Shown piece by piece: positions 25,780 to 37,556 of a stretch of 64,000 nucleotides of DNA. The notes below the pieces were generated by a model that was not told the origin of the DNA, ran no database searches, and saw nothing but the letters and a program-made list of their open reading frames with translations. The position numbers and the translations under genes are program-made. Source of the stretch: Tenacibaculum holothuriorum (GTDB taxonomy: Bacteria; Bacteroidota; Bacteroidia; Flavobacteriales; Flavobacteriaceae); contig NZ_LAPZ01000005.1 in the NCBI RefSeq assembly GCF_002120225.1, forward strand, positions 124,001-188,000. Reading direction: 5' to 3'. How positions within the stretch are numbered: position 1 is the stretch's first letter; each line of letters starts with the position of its first letter.

Positions 25780-28152
25780 TTATTTTATTTTTCTTCCTAA
25801 AATATTCGTTGCAATAGTTGTGAACATCACAATACTAATGGAACTCAAGGGCATTAAAATTGCCGCTATTACTGGTTTTAATTGCCCTGTTGTAGCAAAA
25901 TACAATCCGATAATATTGTATAATAGTGATAGTAAAAAACTATATTTTATAATACGAATAGCTTTTTTAGAGGCTTTTATATAGTTTCCTATTTGGTTGA
26001 ATTTTGAAGCATCTAAAATTGCATCGCAAGCGGGTGAAAACACGTTGATATTTTCAGACAAAGCTATTCCTACATTACTTTGAGCTAATGCTCCTGCGTC
26101 GTTTAATCCATCACCAATCATTACAACTTGCTTATCTTTTGTTTGTAAATTTTCTACATACTTTAGTTTATCTTCTGGTTTTTGATTGAATAAAAAGGAA
26201 GTCTTCTCTGGCAATAACTCTTCTAAAAACTGTTTTTCTCCTTCATTATCACCAGAAACTACGGCTAGCTCATAATCTGATTTTAATTCTGAAAATAAGT
26301 TTTGTACGCCTTCTCTATATGCATTTTTAAACAAGTATTTTCCTTTGTATTCGTTATTAACGCTTATATGCACAGAGGTATCTAAATTTATTTTTTCTTT
26401 TTCATTTTTTACAAATGATGAAGAGCCTACTTTTAACCTCGTTTCTTCGTAAGATGCTTCTATTCCCTTTCCCGTATATTCTTTAAAACCTTTTACAGAG
26501 ATTGTTTCTTCTGATAAAGAATTGTACAACATTCTACTTAACGGATGATTAGATGCTCGTAAAGTGCTTTTTAAAATAGATTTTTCATGAGTGCTTAAAT
26601 CATTACCTCTATAAGTTATTTGGTTTTTTTTATTAGTAGTTAACGTTCCTGTTTTATCAAAAATAATAGCGTTTGATGTTGCCAATTGCTCTATTACTGT
26701 GGCATTTTTTAAATAGAATTTTTTCTTTCCTAGAATACGGAGCATATTTCCTAAGGTAAACGGAGCTGCCAAGGCAATAGCACACGGACACGCAATAATT
26801 AACACCGCAGTAAATACATTCAACGCTTTGCTTGAATCGTAGTACAACCAAAATGCAGTAGACACAAAAGCTATTAATAATACAACAATGGTAAAATGCT
26901 GACTTATTTTATCTGTTAAGGTTTTAAAAGATGATTGTTTGTCTTTTTGAAAAACATCGTTACTCCACAATTGTGTTAAATAACTTTGTGAAACAGATGC
27001 CAATACTTCCATCTCTATGATTCCAACCAATTGTTTTCCTCCTGCAAATAGCTTATGTCCTGATTTTTTGGTTACTGGTAAAGCTTCTCCTGTTACAAAA
27101 CTATAATCAATTTGGGCATTTCCGTTGATTAAAATTCCGTCTACAGGAATTAACTCTTGGTTTCTAATTAATAATCTATCTCCTTTTTTAACATCATAAA
27201 TTTGAATATTTTCTTCTTTTCCTTCCGAAGTAAGCTTAGTTACCGCTATTGGAAAATAGGATTTGTAATCACGTTCAAATGATAAAAAATTGTAAGTCTT
27301 TTGCTGAAAGAATTTTCCTAATAATAAAAAGAAAACCAACCCTGTTAATGAATCGAAGAATCCTGTTCCTAAATCAAATAAAATTTCAAAGGTACTTCTT
27401 ATAAACAGTACAGTTATTCCTAAAGCTATAGGGACATCAATATTTAAAATTTTAGAGCGTAATCCTTTATAAGCTGAAATAAAATAATCTTGTGAAGCAT
27501 AAAAAACTACTGGTAATGAAAAAACAAACATTAACCATCTAAAAATCCCTTTGTATTGTTCTAACCAAAATTCAGAAACTTCAAAATACTCAGGAAAAGA
27601 CAAGAACATTACATTTCCGAATGAAAAACCTGCAATTCCTAGTTTATAAATTAAGCTTCTATCTACCTTCTTTTTCCCTACTTCATAATCTTCTAAAGAA
27701 ATATAAGGTTCATATCCTATCGAGCTTAACAGTAAAACAATTTCTTTCAGGGATGTTTTATCTGAATTATAGGTAATTCTTACCGTTTTCTTAGGGAAGT
27801 TAACCTGTGAAGAGCTAACATTTTCTTGGAGTTTGTGTAAATTTTCTAATACCCAAATACAAGAACTACAATGTATATGCGGAATGTATAGATTTACTAC
27901 TTGAGTATTCCCATCGTTAAACTCTAATAATTTATCTATAATAGATTCATTATCAAGAAAATCGTATTTACCTTTTATTTCTTGTGGAATTGCTCCTGGG
28001 TTATTCTGAAAATCGTAATAACAAGTTAAATCATTTTCTGAAAAAATTTCGTAAACAGTTTTACAACCATTACAACAGAAACTTTTTTCATTAAACTTTA
28101 TTAACTCAACATCACAGTTCGTTCCACAATGAAAACATTTAGTGTTTTCCAT
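25780..28152 (-). CDS. ccoI: Copper-transporting P1B-ATPase CcoI (FixI)
   Basis: The 790-residue pump begins with a zinc-finger-like region (CFHCGTNCDVELIKFNEKSFCCNGC), then a heavy-metal-associated domain (HIHCSSC near residue 96), eight membrane helices, the ion-path CPC (IIACPCAIALAAP), the phosphorylation site DKTGTLT and the hinge GDGLNDAGAL. The N-terminal cysteine-rich cap is typical of FixI/CcoI. It exports Cu to assemble the CuB centre of cbb3 oxidase. It leads the operon, with an Fnr-like box upstream. Confidence 0.92.
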   Translation of the reverse strand: MENTKCFHCGTNCDVELIKFNEKSFCCNGCKTVYEIFSENDLTCYYDFQNNPGAIPQEIKGKYDFLDNESIIDKLLEFNDGNTQVVNLYIPHIHCSSCIWVLENLHKLQENVSSSQVNFPKKTVRITYNSDKTSLKEIVLLLSSIGYEPYISLEDYEVGKKKVDRSLIYKLGIAGFSFGNVMFLSFPEYFEVSEFWLEQYKGIFRWLMFVFSLPVVFYASQDYFISAYKGLRSKILNIDVPIALGITVLFIRSTFEILFDLGTGFFDSLTGLVFFLLLGKFFQQKTYNFLSFERDYKSYFPIAVTKLTSEGKEENIQIYDVKKGDRLLIRNQELIPVDGILINGNAQIDYSFVTGEALPVTKKSGHKLFAGGKQLVGIIEMEVLASVSQSYLTQLWSNDVFQKDKQSSFKTLTDKISQHFTIVVLLIAFVSTAFWLYYDSSKALNVFTAVLIIACPCAIALAAPFTLGNMLRILGKKKFYLKNATVIEQLATSNAIIFDKTGTLTTNKKNQITYRGNDLSTHEKSILKSTLRASNHPLSRMLYNSLSEETISVKGFKEYTGKGIEASYEETRLKVGSSSFVKNEKEKINLDTSVHISVNNEYKGKYLFKNAYREGVQNLFSELKSDYELAVVSGDNEGEKQFLEELLPEKTSFLFNQKPEDKLKYVENLQTKDKQVVMIGDGLNDAGALAQSNVGIALSENINVFSPACDAILDASKFNQIGNYIKASKKAIRIIKYSFLLSLLYNIIGLYFATTGQLKPVIAAILMPLSSISIVMFTTIATNILGRKIK

Positions 28153-28172
28153 ATTTACTCGTTTGCCTATGG

Positions 28173-28180
28173 CAAATTTC
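28173..28180 (-). promoter_or_regulatory. -7 element of the ccoI operon
   Basis: On the minus strand this reads GAAATTTG (seven of eight to TAnnTTTG), 20 bp before the ccoI ATG and exactly 33 bp, centre to centre, from the Fnr-like box at 28203. Confidence 0.6.
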
Positions 28181-28202
28181 GGCTCTTTTAGTAGGATTAA
28201 AT

Positions 28203-28216
28203 ATGATATTTATCAG
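28203..28216. promoter_or_regulatory. Fnr-like box between ccoI and the Crp/Fnr gene
   Basis: ATGATATTTATCAG carries the symmetric core TGAT-N4-ATCA. It sits at the class II position for ccoI. For the divergent regulator gene its centre is only 19 bp from the -7 element, inside the promoter spacer, where binding would block RNA polymerase. Confidence 0.8.
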
Positions 28217-28224
28217 CTTTTAAG

Positions 28225-28232
28225 TATCTTTG
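28225..28232 (+). promoter_or_regulatory. -7 element of the Crp/Fnr gene
   Basis: TATCTTTG is an exact TAnnTTTG match, 20 bp before the ATG of the regulator gene. Confidence 0.7.
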
Positions 28233-28251
28233 ATTATCTTAAAAATTTGCA

Positions 28252-28938
28252 ATGAGCAAGTGCGAACAGTGTATTATTAGACAGTTTAATTCATTAAAAG
28301 AGCTTACTAAAGATGAGCTAGTTAGAATTTCTGCTTGTAAAACTTCTAAAATAATTAAAAAAGGTGAAGTTTTATTTGAAGAGGGGCAACATATTAATGG
28401 TGTTTTTTGTGTGAAAGACGGTATTTGTAAAGTTTCTAAGATGAGTGACAATGGTAGAGAACAGATTGTTCACTTAATTAGAAAAGGCGATTTATTAGGT
28501 GAACGCAGCTTAATTAATAATGAAGTTGCTAACTTAAAAGCTACTGCTGTAAATGATATGGAAGTTTGTTTTATTCCTAGAGATGAAATTGTTAACGATT
28601 TACAAAAGAATCACAATTTCACAATGGACATTCTCAAAAACATGGCTTTATCATTAAAAAATGCTGATAATGTAATTGTAGACATGGCTCAAAAAACTGT
28701 TAAACAACGTTTAGCGGCAACATTACTTTATTTAGATAGTAAGTTTAATAAAACTGAAAATGGTGCTATTGACGTAACTTTAACTAGAGAAGATATTGCT
28801 AACATTATCGGTACTGCTACTGAATCTGCAATACGATTACTTTCTGAATTTAAGAAGAAGAAACTAATTGCCTTAAAAGGCAAACAAATTTTTGTACTAG
28901 ATACTCAACAGCTTCAAGATATATCTACAGGTTTATAA
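28252..28938 (+). CDS. Crp/Fnr-family transcription regulator
   Basis: The 228-residue protein has an N-terminal CEQC (Cys4, Cys7), a cNMP-binding-like barrel (about residues 15-125) with further Cys29, 53, 59 and 106, a long dimer helix and a winged helix. The recognition helix GTATESAIRLLSEF has the E...R contacts of the Fnr group, but the position of Fnr Ser212 is Ile. Cys4/Cys7 plus two others could carry a 4Fe-4S cluster, making it an oxygen sensor. It is divergent from ccoI and overlaps an Fnr-like box, so it likely controls the cco, ccoI, USP and TerB-like units. Confidence 0.85.
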   Translation: MSKCEQCIIRQFNSLKELTKDELVRISACKTSKIIKKGEVLFEEGQHINGVFCVKDGICKVSKMSDNGREQIVHLIRKGDLLGERSLINNEVANLKATAVNDMEVCFIPRDEIVNDLQKNHNFTMDILKNMALSLKNADNVIVDMAQKTVKQRLAATLLYLDSKFNKTENGAIDVTLTREDIANIIGTATESAIRLLSEFKKKKLIALKGKQIFVLDTQQLQDISTGL

Positions 28939-28977
28939 ACAAAAAAGTCGTCAATTAAATTGACGACTTTTTTGTTT
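28937..28977. terminator. Bidirectional intrinsic terminator
   Basis: A nearly perfect inverted repeat (AAAAAAGTCGTCAATT and its complement) with A/T runs on both sides ends both the Crp/Fnr gene and the DUF3467 gene; it overlaps both stop codons. Confidence 0.9.
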
Positions 28978-29284
28978 ATGCTTCACCTGTTGTTCCTCCA
29001 AAATTCATTGGAATTGGTGGTTGCTCATAATCTTTTATTTCACCGTGAGCTTGCTCAAACTTTCGAACATTTTCTGCTAGTGCTTTTGTTAAGCGCTTAG
29101 CATGCTGTGGTGTTAAAATAATTCTAGACTTCACTTTAGCCTTTGGTACACCTGGCATAATATTAATAAAATCTACTATAAATTCTGATACAGAATGATT
29201 GATGATTGCTAAATTAGAATACGTTCCTTCAGCAACATTTTCATCTAATTCTATATTTAATTGTGGTTCTTTATTTTCTTCCAT
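28976..29284 (-). CDS. DUF3467 protein
   Basis: The 102-residue protein reads LNIELDENVAEGTYSNLAIINHSVSEFIVDF and RIILTPQHAKRLTKALAENVRKFEQAHG, the DUF3467 signature. Its position just downstream of rpoC is a common arrangement in Bacteroidota. No function is known. It follows a terminator after rpoC, so it is read through only partly or has its own promoter. Confidence 0.9.
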   Translation of the reverse strand: MEENKEPQLNIELDENVAEGTYSNLAIINHSVSEFIVDFINIMPGVPKAKVKSRIILTPQHAKRLTKALAENVRKFEQAHGEIKDYEQPPIPMNFGGTTGEA

Positions 29285-29300
29285 ATAAATTAGTTTAAAG

Positions 29301-29331
29301 AAAAAAAGACCTCTAAAAATTTAGAGGTCTT
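29301..29331 (-). terminator. Terminator after rpoC
   Basis: The stem AAGACCTCTAAA/TTTAGAGGTCTT is followed on the minus strand by a run of seven T. It lies 9 bp past the rpoC stop. Confidence 0.85.
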
Positions 29332-29339
29332 ATATTAAA

Positions 29340-32300
29340 TTATAAACTGTTTTCAATTTCATCTTTAGGTCCTACGATTATTTTATCGTAAGATCTCATT
29401 CCTGTACCTGCAGGTATACGCTTACCTACAATTACATTTTCTTTTAATCCTTCTAAGGTATCTACTTTACCGTTTACTGCGGCTTCGTTTAATACTTTAG
29501 TAGTTTCCTGGAATGACGCAGCAGAGATAAACGACTTCGTTTGTAACGAAGCTCTTGTAATACCTTGTAATACTTGCTCAGCAGTTGCTGGTTGAGCATC
29601 GCGTGCTACTACTAAGTTTTTATCTGCTCTACGTAAAACTGAATTTTCATCTCTTAACTGACGAGCTGTAATGATTTGTCCAGCTTTTAAGTTTTCAGAG
29701 TCTCCAGCATCTTCAACAACCTTCATTCCGAACATTGCATCGTTTTGCTCAATGAAGTCATTCTTATGAACTAATTGGTTTTCTAAGAATAACGTATCTC
29801 CAGAATCAATAATTCTAACTTTACGCATCATTTGACGTACAACTACTTCGAAGTGCTTATCGTTAATCTTCACCCCTTGTAAACGATATACTTCTTGAAT
29901 TTCGTTTACTAAGTATTCTTGTACTGCAGCAGGTCCTTTGATATTTAAAATATCTACTGGAGTAACTGCTCCGTCAGATAATGGCATTCCTGCTTTAATA
30001 AAGTCATTCTCTTGCACTAAGATTTGGTTCGATAACTTGATTAAGTACTTGTTAATTTCACCTGTCTTAGACTCGATAATAATTTCACGGTTACCACGCT
30101 TAATTTTACCGAAAGATACCACACCATCAGTCTTAGCTACTACCGCTGGGTTTGATGGGTTACGTGCTTCGAATAATTCTGTTACACGTGGTAAACCTCC
30201 TGTAATATCCCCTGCCTTACCAGACTTACGAGGAATCTTAACTAACGTTTTACCTGCTTCTACTGCTTCACCATCTTCAACGATTAATTGAGCTCCTACT
30301 GGTAAACTGTATGAACGTAAAGCATTACCATCAGCATCTTCAATAATTAAAGATGGAATGATCTTTTTGTTCTTAGAATCAGTAATTACTTTTTCTTGGA
30401 AACCTGTTTGCTCATCAACTTCTACAGAGTAGTTAATACCTTGCTCTAAGTTGTCGAATTTCACTTTTCCTCCAAATTCAGAAACAATTACACCGTTGAA
30501 TGGATCCCACTGACAAACAGCATCACCTTTCTTAATTTCTTTACGATCTTTATCAAAAATGATAGAACCGTAAGGAATGTTATTTGTACTTAATGTAATT
30601 CCTGTCTTTTTATCTAAAATCTTAATTTCAGCGGTACGAGAAATTACTATTTCAATTTCTTCTCCAGCTGCATCTTTAGATTTTACTGTACGTAAATCTT
30701 CAATTACAACTTTACCGTCGAACTTAGCGATTAATTTATTTTCTTCTGAAATGTTACCAGCTACCCCTCCAACGTGGAACGTACGTAAGGTTAACTGTGT
30801 ACCTGGTTCTCCAATAGACTGTGCTGCAATTACACCTACAGCTTCACCGATTTGAACTTTCTTAGCGTTAGACATACTTTGTCCGTAACACTTCGCACAA
30901 ATTCCTCGTTTAGCCTCACATGTTAATGGCGAACGTACTTCTACTCTATCTAAACCAGATGCTTCAACAAGACTAGCTAATTGAGGAGTAATTAATTCTC
31001 CTGCAGCAACTAATACTTCATCAGTAGTTGGGTGATATACATCATATAAAGCAGTACGACCAGAAATTCTTTCGCTTAATGGCTCTACAATTTCGTCATT
31101 CTTCTTTAATGGAGTAACTTCTAATCCTCTTAAAGTACCACAATCGTCTTCGTTTACGATAACATCTTGAGATACATCTACTAAACGACGTGTTAAATAT
31201 CCTGCATCGGCAGTTTTTAATGCTGTATCGGCAAGACCTTTACGAGCACCGTGCGTCGAGATAAAGTACTCTAAAATTGATAACCCTTCTTTAAAGTTCG
31301 ATAAAATCGGGTTTTCAATAATTTCTCCACCACCTGCTGTAGATTTCTTCGGCTTTGCCATTAATCCACGCATACCTGTTAACTGACGAATCTGCTCTTT
31401 CGATCCACGTGCTCCAGAATCTAACATCATAAATACTGAGTTAAATCCTTGTTGATCTTCACGTAAACGCTTCATAGATAATTCAGTTAATCGGTTGTTG
31501 GTAGATCCCCAAACATCAATTACCTGGTTATAACGCTCTTTTTGCGTTAACATACCCATGTTATAATTCATCACAATTCCATCCACTTCTTTGTTTGCCT
31601 CAGCAATCATAGCGTGTTTTTCTTCTGGAATAATGATATCACCTAATGAGAATGATAATCCACCTTGGAAAGCGAATTTATATCCCATGTTCTTAATTTC
31701 GTCTAAGAACTTTCCAACTGCAGGTATATCAGTTACTTTTAAAATTCCACTAATTACACCTCTTAAAGATTTCTTAGTTAAAACTTGATTGATATATCCA
31801 GCTTCTGGTGGTACAACCTCATTAAATAATACTCTACCTACAGTAGTAGCAATTATTTTAGTTACTGGCTTACCATCTTCAATATCGTGAGTACGAACTT
31901 TAATTCCTGCATTTAAATCTACACGCTCTTCATTATAAGCAATGTTTACCTCTTCTGGTGAGTAGAATGTTAATCCTTCTCCTTTAATTGGCACTTCTGG
32001 TGTAGATTTACGCTCTTTGGTCATATAATAAAGACCTAATACCATATCCTGAGATGGTACTGTAATAGGCGCACCATTTGCAGGGTTTAAGATATTGTGA
32101 GAACCTAACATTAATAACTGAGCTTCTAAAATAGCCTCTGGTCCTAATGGTAAGTGTACCGCCATTTGATCCCCATCAAAATCCGCATTAAATGCCGAAC
32201 ATGCTAATGGATGTAAGCGAATTGCTTTACCTTCGATTAATTTAGGTTGGAATGCTTGGATACCTAAACGGTGTAAGGTAGGAGCACGGTTTAATAAAAC

Positions 32301-33611
32301 TGGGTGTCCTTTAATTACATTTTCTAAAATATCCCAAACAACTGGTTCTTTTCTATCTATAATTTTCTTTGCAGATTTTACAGTCTTAACAATTCCTCTT
32401 TCGATTAACTTACGAATAACGAAAGGTTTGTATAATTCTGCTGCCATATCTTTTGGCAATCCACATTCGAATAATCTTAATTCTGGTCCAACAACAATTA
32501 CCGAACGAGCTGAATAATCAACACGCTTACCTAATAAGTTTTGACGGAAACGACCTTGCTTACCTTTTAAACTATCAGATAATGATTTTAATGGTCTATT
32601 AGATTCAGTTTTTACTGCTGAAGCTTTACGTGTGTTATCGAATAATGAATCTACAGATTCTTGTAACATACGTTTTTCGTTACGTAAAATAACTTCCGGA
32701 GCTTTAATCTCCATTAAACGCTTTAAACGGTTGTTACGGATAATAACACGACGGTATAAATCATTTAAATCTGAAGTAGCAAAACGACCTCCATCTAATG
32801 GAACTAATGGACGTAATTCTGGTGGGATTACCGGAACTACTTTCATGATCATCCACTCTGGATTGTTTTCTCTATTCTTTTGAGAATCTCTAAATGCTTC
32901 AACAACATTTAAACGCTTTAATGCTTCGTTTTTACGTTGCTTAGAAGTTTCAGTATTTGCTTTGTGACGTAATTGGTATGATAATTCGTCTAAGTCGATA
33001 CGTGCTAATAAATCTTCTAAACACTCTGCTCCCATTTTAGCGATGAACTTATTAGGGTCAGAATCGTCTAAGTATTGGTTATCTTGTGGAAGTTCATCCG
33101 CGATATCTAAATACTCTTCCTCAGTTAAGAAATCCATTTTTTGTAATGGTTCTCCTTCTGCATTTTTAGCAATACCTGGTTGAATTACTACGTAACGCTC
33201 ATAGTAAATAATCATATCTAACTTCTTAGATGGTAATCCTAATAAATATCCCATCTTGTTAGGTAATGATCTAAAGTACCAAATGTGAGCAACTGGTACT
33301 ACTAAATTAATGTGACCAACTCTATCTCTACGTACTTTTTTCTCAGTAACTTCAACACCACAACGGTCACAAACGATACCCTTATAACGGATACGTTTAT
33401 ATTTACCACACGCACACTCATAATCCTTTACAGGACCAAAGATACGCTCACAGAATAATCCGTCGCGCTCTGGTTTGTGCGTACGATAGTTAATTGTTTC
33501 TGGTTTTAAAACCTCTCCTTTTGAAGCTTCTAAAATTGCTTCTGGAGAAGATAAACCAATTGTAATTTTGTTAAACTTCTTAACAGTGTATTTTTCGTTT
33601 TTTCTTGCCAT
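29340..33611 (-). CDS. rpoC: DNA-directed RNA polymerase subunit beta'
   Basis: The 1423-residue protein shows the N-terminal zinc site [20 protein letters not shown], the catalytic magnesium loop [15 protein letters not shown] at about residue 465, and the second zinc site [11 protein letters not shown]. It forms the active centre of RNA polymerase with RpoB. It follows rpoB after 101 bp on the minus strand and ends the rplKAJL-rpoBC block. Length and motifs fit the Bacteroidota form. Confidence 0.99.
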   Translation of the reverse strand: MARKNEKYTVKKFNKITIGLSSPEAILEASKGEVLKPETINYRTHKPERDGLFCERIFGPVKDYECACGKYKRIRYKGIVCDRCGVEVTEKKVRRDRVGHINLVVPVAHIWYFRSLPNKMGYLLGLPSKKLDMIIYYERYVVIQPGIAKNAEGEPLQKMDFLTEEEYLDIADELPQDNQYLDDSDPNKFIAKMGAECLEDLLARIDLDELSYQLRHKANTETSKQRKNEALKRLNVVEAFRDSQKNRENNPEWMIMKVVPVIPPELRPLVPLDGGRFATSDLNDLYRRVIIRNNRLKRLMEIKAPEVILRNEKRMLQESVDSLFDNTRKASAVKTESNRPLKSLSDSLKGKQGRFRQNLLGKRVDYSARSVIVVGPELRLFECGLPKDMAAELYKPFVIRKLIERGIVKTVKSAKKIIDRKEPVVWDILENVIKGHPVLLNRAPTLHRLGIQAFQPKLIEGKAIRLHPLACSAFNADFDGDQMAVHLPLGPEAILEAQLLMLGSHNILNPANGAPITVPSQDMVLGLYYMTKERKSTPEVPIKGEGLTFYSPEEVNIAYNEERVDLNAGIKVRTHDIEDGKPVTKIIATTVGRVLFNEVVPPEAGYINQVLTKKSLRGVISGILKVTDIPAVGKFLDEIKNMGYKFAFQGGLSFSLGDIIIPEEKHAMIAEANKEVDGIVMNYNMGMLTQKERYNQVIDVWGSTNNRLTELSMKRLREDQQGFNSVFMMLDSGARGSKEQIRQLTGMRGLMAKPKKSTAGGGEIIENPILSNFKEGLSILEYFISTHGARKGLADTALKTADAGYLTRRLVDVSQDVIVNEDDCGTLRGLEVTPLKKNDEIVEPLSERISGRTALYDVYHPTTDEVLVAAGELITPQLASLVEASGLDRVEVRSPLTCEAKRGICAKCYGQSMSNAKKVQIGEAVGVIAAQSIGEPGTQLTLRTFHVGGVAGNISEENKLIAKFDGKVVIEDLRTVKSKDAAGEEIEIVISRTAEIKILDKKTGITLSTNNIPYGSIIFDKDRKEIKKGDAVCQWDPFNGVIVSEFGGKVKFDNLEQGINYSVEVDEQTGFQEKVITDSKNKKIIPSLIIEDADGNALRSYSLPVGAQLIVEDGEAVEAGKTLVKIPRKSGKAGDITGGLPRVTELFEARNPSNPAVVAKTDGVVSFGKIKRGNREIIIESKTGEINKYLIKLSNQILVQENDFIKAGMPLSDGAVTPVDILNIKGPAAVQEYLVNEIQEVYRLQGVKINDKHFEVVVRQMMRKVRIIDSGDTLFLENQLVHKNDFIEQNDAMFGMKVVEDAGDSENLKAGQIITARQLRDENSVLRRADKNLVVARDAQPATAEQVLQGITRASLQTKSFISAASFQETTKVLNEAAVNGKVDTLEGLKENVIVGKRIPAGTGMRSYDKIIVGPKDEIENSL

Positions 33612-33712
33612 GATAATGGATTCGAATTATAATTGAAAATAGCCTTTTAAAAAGACTGCTATTGAAAAAATGATTTGCCTCAGAGCCTAAACCCTGAGAC
33701 ATTTCACTGTGC

Positions 33713-36700
33713 TTATTCTTCTAACCTAACGTCTAATCCTAAACCTTTAAGTTCGTGCATTAATACGTTAAATGATTCTGGTAAACCTGGTTCTGGCATT
33801 GCTTCTCCTTTAACGATAGACTCGTAAGTTTTTGCTCTACCTAATACGTCATCGGACTTAACAGTTAAGATTTCTCTTAAGATACTTGATGCACCATATG
33901 CTTCAAGTGCCCATACCTCCATTTCTCCGAAACGCTGACCTCCAAACTGTGCTTTACCTCCTAATGGCTGTTGTGTAATTAATGAGTAAGGACCAATAGA
34001 ACGCGCGTGCATCTTATCTTCAATCATGTGTCCTAACTTAATCATATAAATTACTCCTACCGTTGCAGGTTGATCGAAACGTTTACCTGTACCTCCATCA
34101 TATAAGTATGTATGACCATAACGAGGAATACCTGCTTCGTCTGTTAAAGCATTGATCTCGTCAATGTTAGCTCCATCGAAAATTGGAGTTGCATATTTTT
34201 GATCTAATTTTTGACCTGCCCATCCAAGTACAGTTTCATAAATCTGACCAATGTTCATACGAGATGGTACCCCTAATGGGTTTAATACGATATCTACAGG
34301 TGTACCATCTTCTAAGAATGGCATATCCTCAGCACGTACAATCTTAGCAACAATACCTTTGTTACCGTGACGTCCTGCCATCTTATCACCAACTTTTAAT
34401 TTACGCTTTTTAGCAATGTAAATTTTAGCTAATTTTAAGATACCTGATGGTAATTCGTCTCCTACAGAAATAGTAAACTTCTCACGACGTAACATACCTT
34501 GTAAGTCGTTTACTTTAATTTTATAGTTGTGAACTAATTCTACTACTAATTTATTTAAATCTTTATCAGTAGTCCAAGTTCCACTTAAGTGTGTAAAGTC
34601 ATCAACAGAGTTTAACATCTTTTGAGTGAACTTCTTACCTTTTGGTAATACTTCCTCCCCTAAATCGTTAAATACACCTTGAGATGTTTTACCTGTAACT
34701 AAAGTGAATAACTTTTCTACTAAACGGTCTTTTAAGTCTTCGAATTTAGATACATAAGATGCTTCTAAAGCTGCAATAGCTTCTTTATCTCTTGCACGTT
34801 TGTTCTTATCTTTTACCGCTCTCTTAAATAATTTCTTATCAATTACTACTCCTCTTAATGATGGAGAAGCTTTTAATGATGCATCTTTTACATCACCTGC
34901 TTTATCACCGAAGATAGCTCTTAATAATTTTTCTTCTGGAGTTGGGTCAGATTCTCCTTTTGGTGTAATCTTACCAATTAAGATATCACCAGGATTCACT
35001 TCTGCTCCAATTCTAATCATTCCATTTTCATCTAAGTCTTTTGTAGCCTCTTCAGAAACGTTAGGAATATCATTTGTTAATTCTTCTGCTCCTAATTTAG
35101 TATCACGAACATCTAAAGAATACTCATCAATATGGATCGATGTAAAGATATCTTCACGTACTACACGCTCAGAAATTACAATCGCATCCTCGAAGTTATA
35201 TCCTTTCCAAGGCATGAAGGCTACTTTCATGTTTCTACCTAAAGCAAGCTCTCCTTTTTGAGTAGCATATCCTTCACATAGTACTTGACCTTCTTCAACT
35301 CTGTCTCCAACTTTTACGATTGGCTTTAAGTTAATGTTAGTACCTTGGTTAGTTTTTCTAAATTTAATTAAGTCATATGATTTTTCATCTGAATCGAAGC
35401 TAACCATTCGCTCTTCTTCAGTTCTGTCATACTTAATTGTAATTTTATTTGCATCTACGTACTGTACTGTACCTGCTCCTTCAGCATTGATTAAGATACG
35501 AGAATCTTTTGCTACTCTACGCTCTAAACCTGTACCAACAATTGGAGACTCTGGACGTAATAATGGAACTGCTTGACGCATCATGTTCGATCCCATTAAT
35601 GCACGGTTCGCATCATCATGCTCTAAGAACGGAATTAACGAAGCTGAAATAGAAGCTATTTGGTTTGGAGCAACGTCCATATAATTAATAGCCTCAGGAG
35701 TTTCAACTGGGAAATCACCTTCTTCACGAGCAATAACTCTATCTGTTCCGAAAGATCCATCTTCATTAATAGGTAAGTTAGATTGTGCAATCTTCATACC
35801 TTCTTCCTCTTCTGCAGATAAATAAATAGGTTCTTCATTTGCAACTACTCCATTTTCTACTTTCTTATATGGAGTTTCAATGAATCCTAAGTTATTAACT
35901 TTAGCGAATACTGCTAAAGATGAGATAAGACCAATGTTTGGTCCTTCAGGAGTTTCAATAGGACATAAACGACCATAGTGTGTATAGTGAACATCACGTA
36001 CCTCGAATCCTGCTCTTTCTCTTGATAAACCTCCAGGTCCTAATGCCGATAAACGACGCTTATGAGTAATCTCTGCTAATGGATTTGTTTGATCCATAAA
36101 CTGAGATAACTGGTTCGTACCAAAGAATGAGTTAATTACTGATGATAAAGTCTTAGCGTTAATTAAGTCGATTGGAGTAAATACTTCGTTGTCACGAACA
36201 TTCATTCTTTCACGAATTGTACGTGCCATACGAGCTAAACCTACACCAAATTGACCTGCTAATTGCTCACCAACAGTTCTAACACGACGGTTAGATAAGT
36301 GATCGATATCATCTACTTCTGCCTTAGAATTGATTAACTCAATTAAGTATTTGATAATAGTAATGATATCGTTCTTAGTTAATACTTTTTGGTCTATATC
36401 TTCATTTAAACCAAGTTTCGTATTCATTCTAAAACGTCCTACCTCACCTAAGTTATAACGTTGCTCAGAGAAGAATAATTTATCAATAATTCCTCTTGCA
36501 GTTTCCTCATCTGGCGGTTCAGCATTACGTAATTGTCTATAGATATGTTCTACAGCCTCTTTTTCAGAGTTTGTAGGATCTTTTTGTAATGTATTGTGAA
36601 TGATTGCATAATCTGCCATGTGATTATCTTCCTTATGAAGTAAGATAGTTTTTGCACCTGCCTCGATTATTTCATCAATGTGTTCTTTGTCTAAAATTGT

Positions 36701-37522
36701 ATCACGGTCGAAAATGATTTCGTTACGCTCAATCGATACTACTTCTCCTGTATCTTCATCTACGAAATCTTCGTGCCATGTTTTTAATACTCTTGCAGCT
36801 AACTTTCGCCCTAATACTTTCTTTAATCCAGCTTTTGAAACTTTTACTTCTTCAGCTAAATCAAAAATTTCTAAAATATCTTTATCTCTTTCAAAACCTA
36901 TGGCTCTGAATAATGTTGTTACTGGTAATTTTTTCTTTCTATCAATATAGGCATACATAACCTGATTGATGTCGGTAGCAAATTCAATCCAAGATCCTTT
37001 AAATGGAATTACTCTGGCTGAGTAAAGTTTTGTTCCATTAGCGTGGAATGATTGTCCGAAGAATACACCTGGTGAACGGTGTAATTGTGATACAACAACT
37101 CTTTCTGCACCATTAATAATGAAGGTACCTGAGTTTGTCATATAAGGAATTGTACCTAAGTACACGTCTTGAACGATTGTTTCGAAATCTTCGTGTTCTG
37201 GATCGGTACAGTATAACTTTAAACGAGCTTTTAATGGTACACTATGTGTTAATCCACGCTCAATACATTCTTGAATGCTATATCTTGGTGGGTCTACGAA
37301 ATAGTCTAAAAACTCTAATACGAATTGGTTACGCGTATCGGTAATTGGAAAGTTGTCCATGAAGGTTTTGTATAAACCTTCTTCACCTCGCTCTTCTGCT
37401 TTAGTTTGTAACTGGAAAAAGTCTTGGAATGATTTTACCTGAATATCTAAGAAATCAGGATAATCTGCTCCTAAACGAGAAGATGCAAAGTTAATTCTTT
37501 CAGTAGTGTTTATCGTTGCCAA
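33713..37522 (-). CDS. rpoB: DNA-directed RNA polymerase subunit beta
   Basis: This 1269-residue protein has the fork-loop/rifampicin region [18 protein letters not shown]...[19 protein letters not shown] and the C-terminal [14 protein letters not shown] and [17 protein letters not shown] motifs. The rifampicin pocket shows the ordinary sensitive-type residues (Q, D, H, R, S at their usual places in the motif). It is the catalytic partner of RpoC. A 239-bp spacer with three stem-loops separates it from rplL. Confidence 0.99.
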   Translation of the reverse strand: MATINTTERINFASSRLGADYPDFLDIQVKSFQDFFQLQTKAEERGEEGLYKTFMDNFPITDTRNQFVLEFLDYFVDPPRYSIQECIERGLTHSVPLKARLKLYCTDPEHEDFETIVQDVYLGTIPYMTNSGTFIINGAERVVVSQLHRSPGVFFGQSFHANGTKLYSARVIPFKGSWIEFATDINQVMYAYIDRKKKLPVTTLFRAIGFERDKDILEIFDLAEEVKVSKAGLKKVLGRKLAARVLKTWHEDFVDEDTGEVVSIERNEIIFDRDTILDKEHIDEIIEAGAKTILLHKEDNHMADYAIIHNTLQKDPTNSEKEAVEHIYRQLRNAEPPDEETARGIIDKLFFSEQRYNLGEVGRFRMNTKLGLNEDIDQKVLTKNDIITIIKYLIELINSKAEVDDIDHLSNRRVRTVGEQLAGQFGVGLARMARTIRERMNVRDNEVFTPIDLINAKTLSSVINSFFGTNQLSQFMDQTNPLAEITHKRRLSALGPGGLSRERAGFEVRDVHYTHYGRLCPIETPEGPNIGLISSLAVFAKVNNLGFIETPYKKVENGVVANEEPIYLSAEEEEGMKIAQSNLPINEDGSFGTDRVIAREEGDFPVETPEAINYMDVAPNQIASISASLIPFLEHDDANRALMGSNMMRQAVPLLRPESPIVGTGLERRVAKDSRILINAEGAGTVQYVDANKITIKYDRTEEERMVSFDSDEKSYDLIKFRKTNQGTNINLKPIVKVGDRVEEGQVLCEGYATQKGELALGRNMKVAFMPWKGYNFEDAIVISERVVREDIFTSIHIDEYSLDVRDTKLGAEELTNDIPNVSEEATKDLDENGMIRIGAEVNPGDILIGKITPKGESDPTPEEKLLRAIFGDKAGDVKDASLKASPSLRGVVIDKKLFKRAVKDKNKRARDKEAIAALEASYVSKFEDLKDRLVEKLFTLVTGKTSQGVFNDLGEEVLPKGKKFTQKMLNSVDDFTHLSGTWTTDKDLNKLVVELVHNYKIKVNDLQGMLRREKFTISVGDELPSGILKLAKIYIAKKRKLKVGDKMAGRHGNKGIVAKIVRAEDMPFLEDGTPVDIVLNPLGVPSRMNIGQIYETVLGWAGQKLDQKYATPIFDGANIDEINALTDEAGIPRYGHTYLYDGGTGKRFDQPATVGVIYMIKLGHMIEDKMHARSIGPYSLITQQPLGGKAQFGGQRFGEMEVWALEAYGASSILREILTVKSDDVLGRAKTYESIVKGEAMPEPGLPESFNVLMHELKGLGLDVRLEE

Positions 37523-37556
37523 AAGAGATACTATTTTTAAATTAAAAATATTTTTT

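Noticed and set aside
33638..33666. Inverted repeat in the rpoB-rpoC spacer as terminator
   Set aside because: The arms are short (AATAGC/GCTATT) with no T run, and rpoC must be cotranscribed with rpoB.
34800..35261. Long plus-strand open frame inside rpoB
   Set aside because: It is an antisense shadow of a highly conserved gene with biased codons; the protein has no recognisable features.
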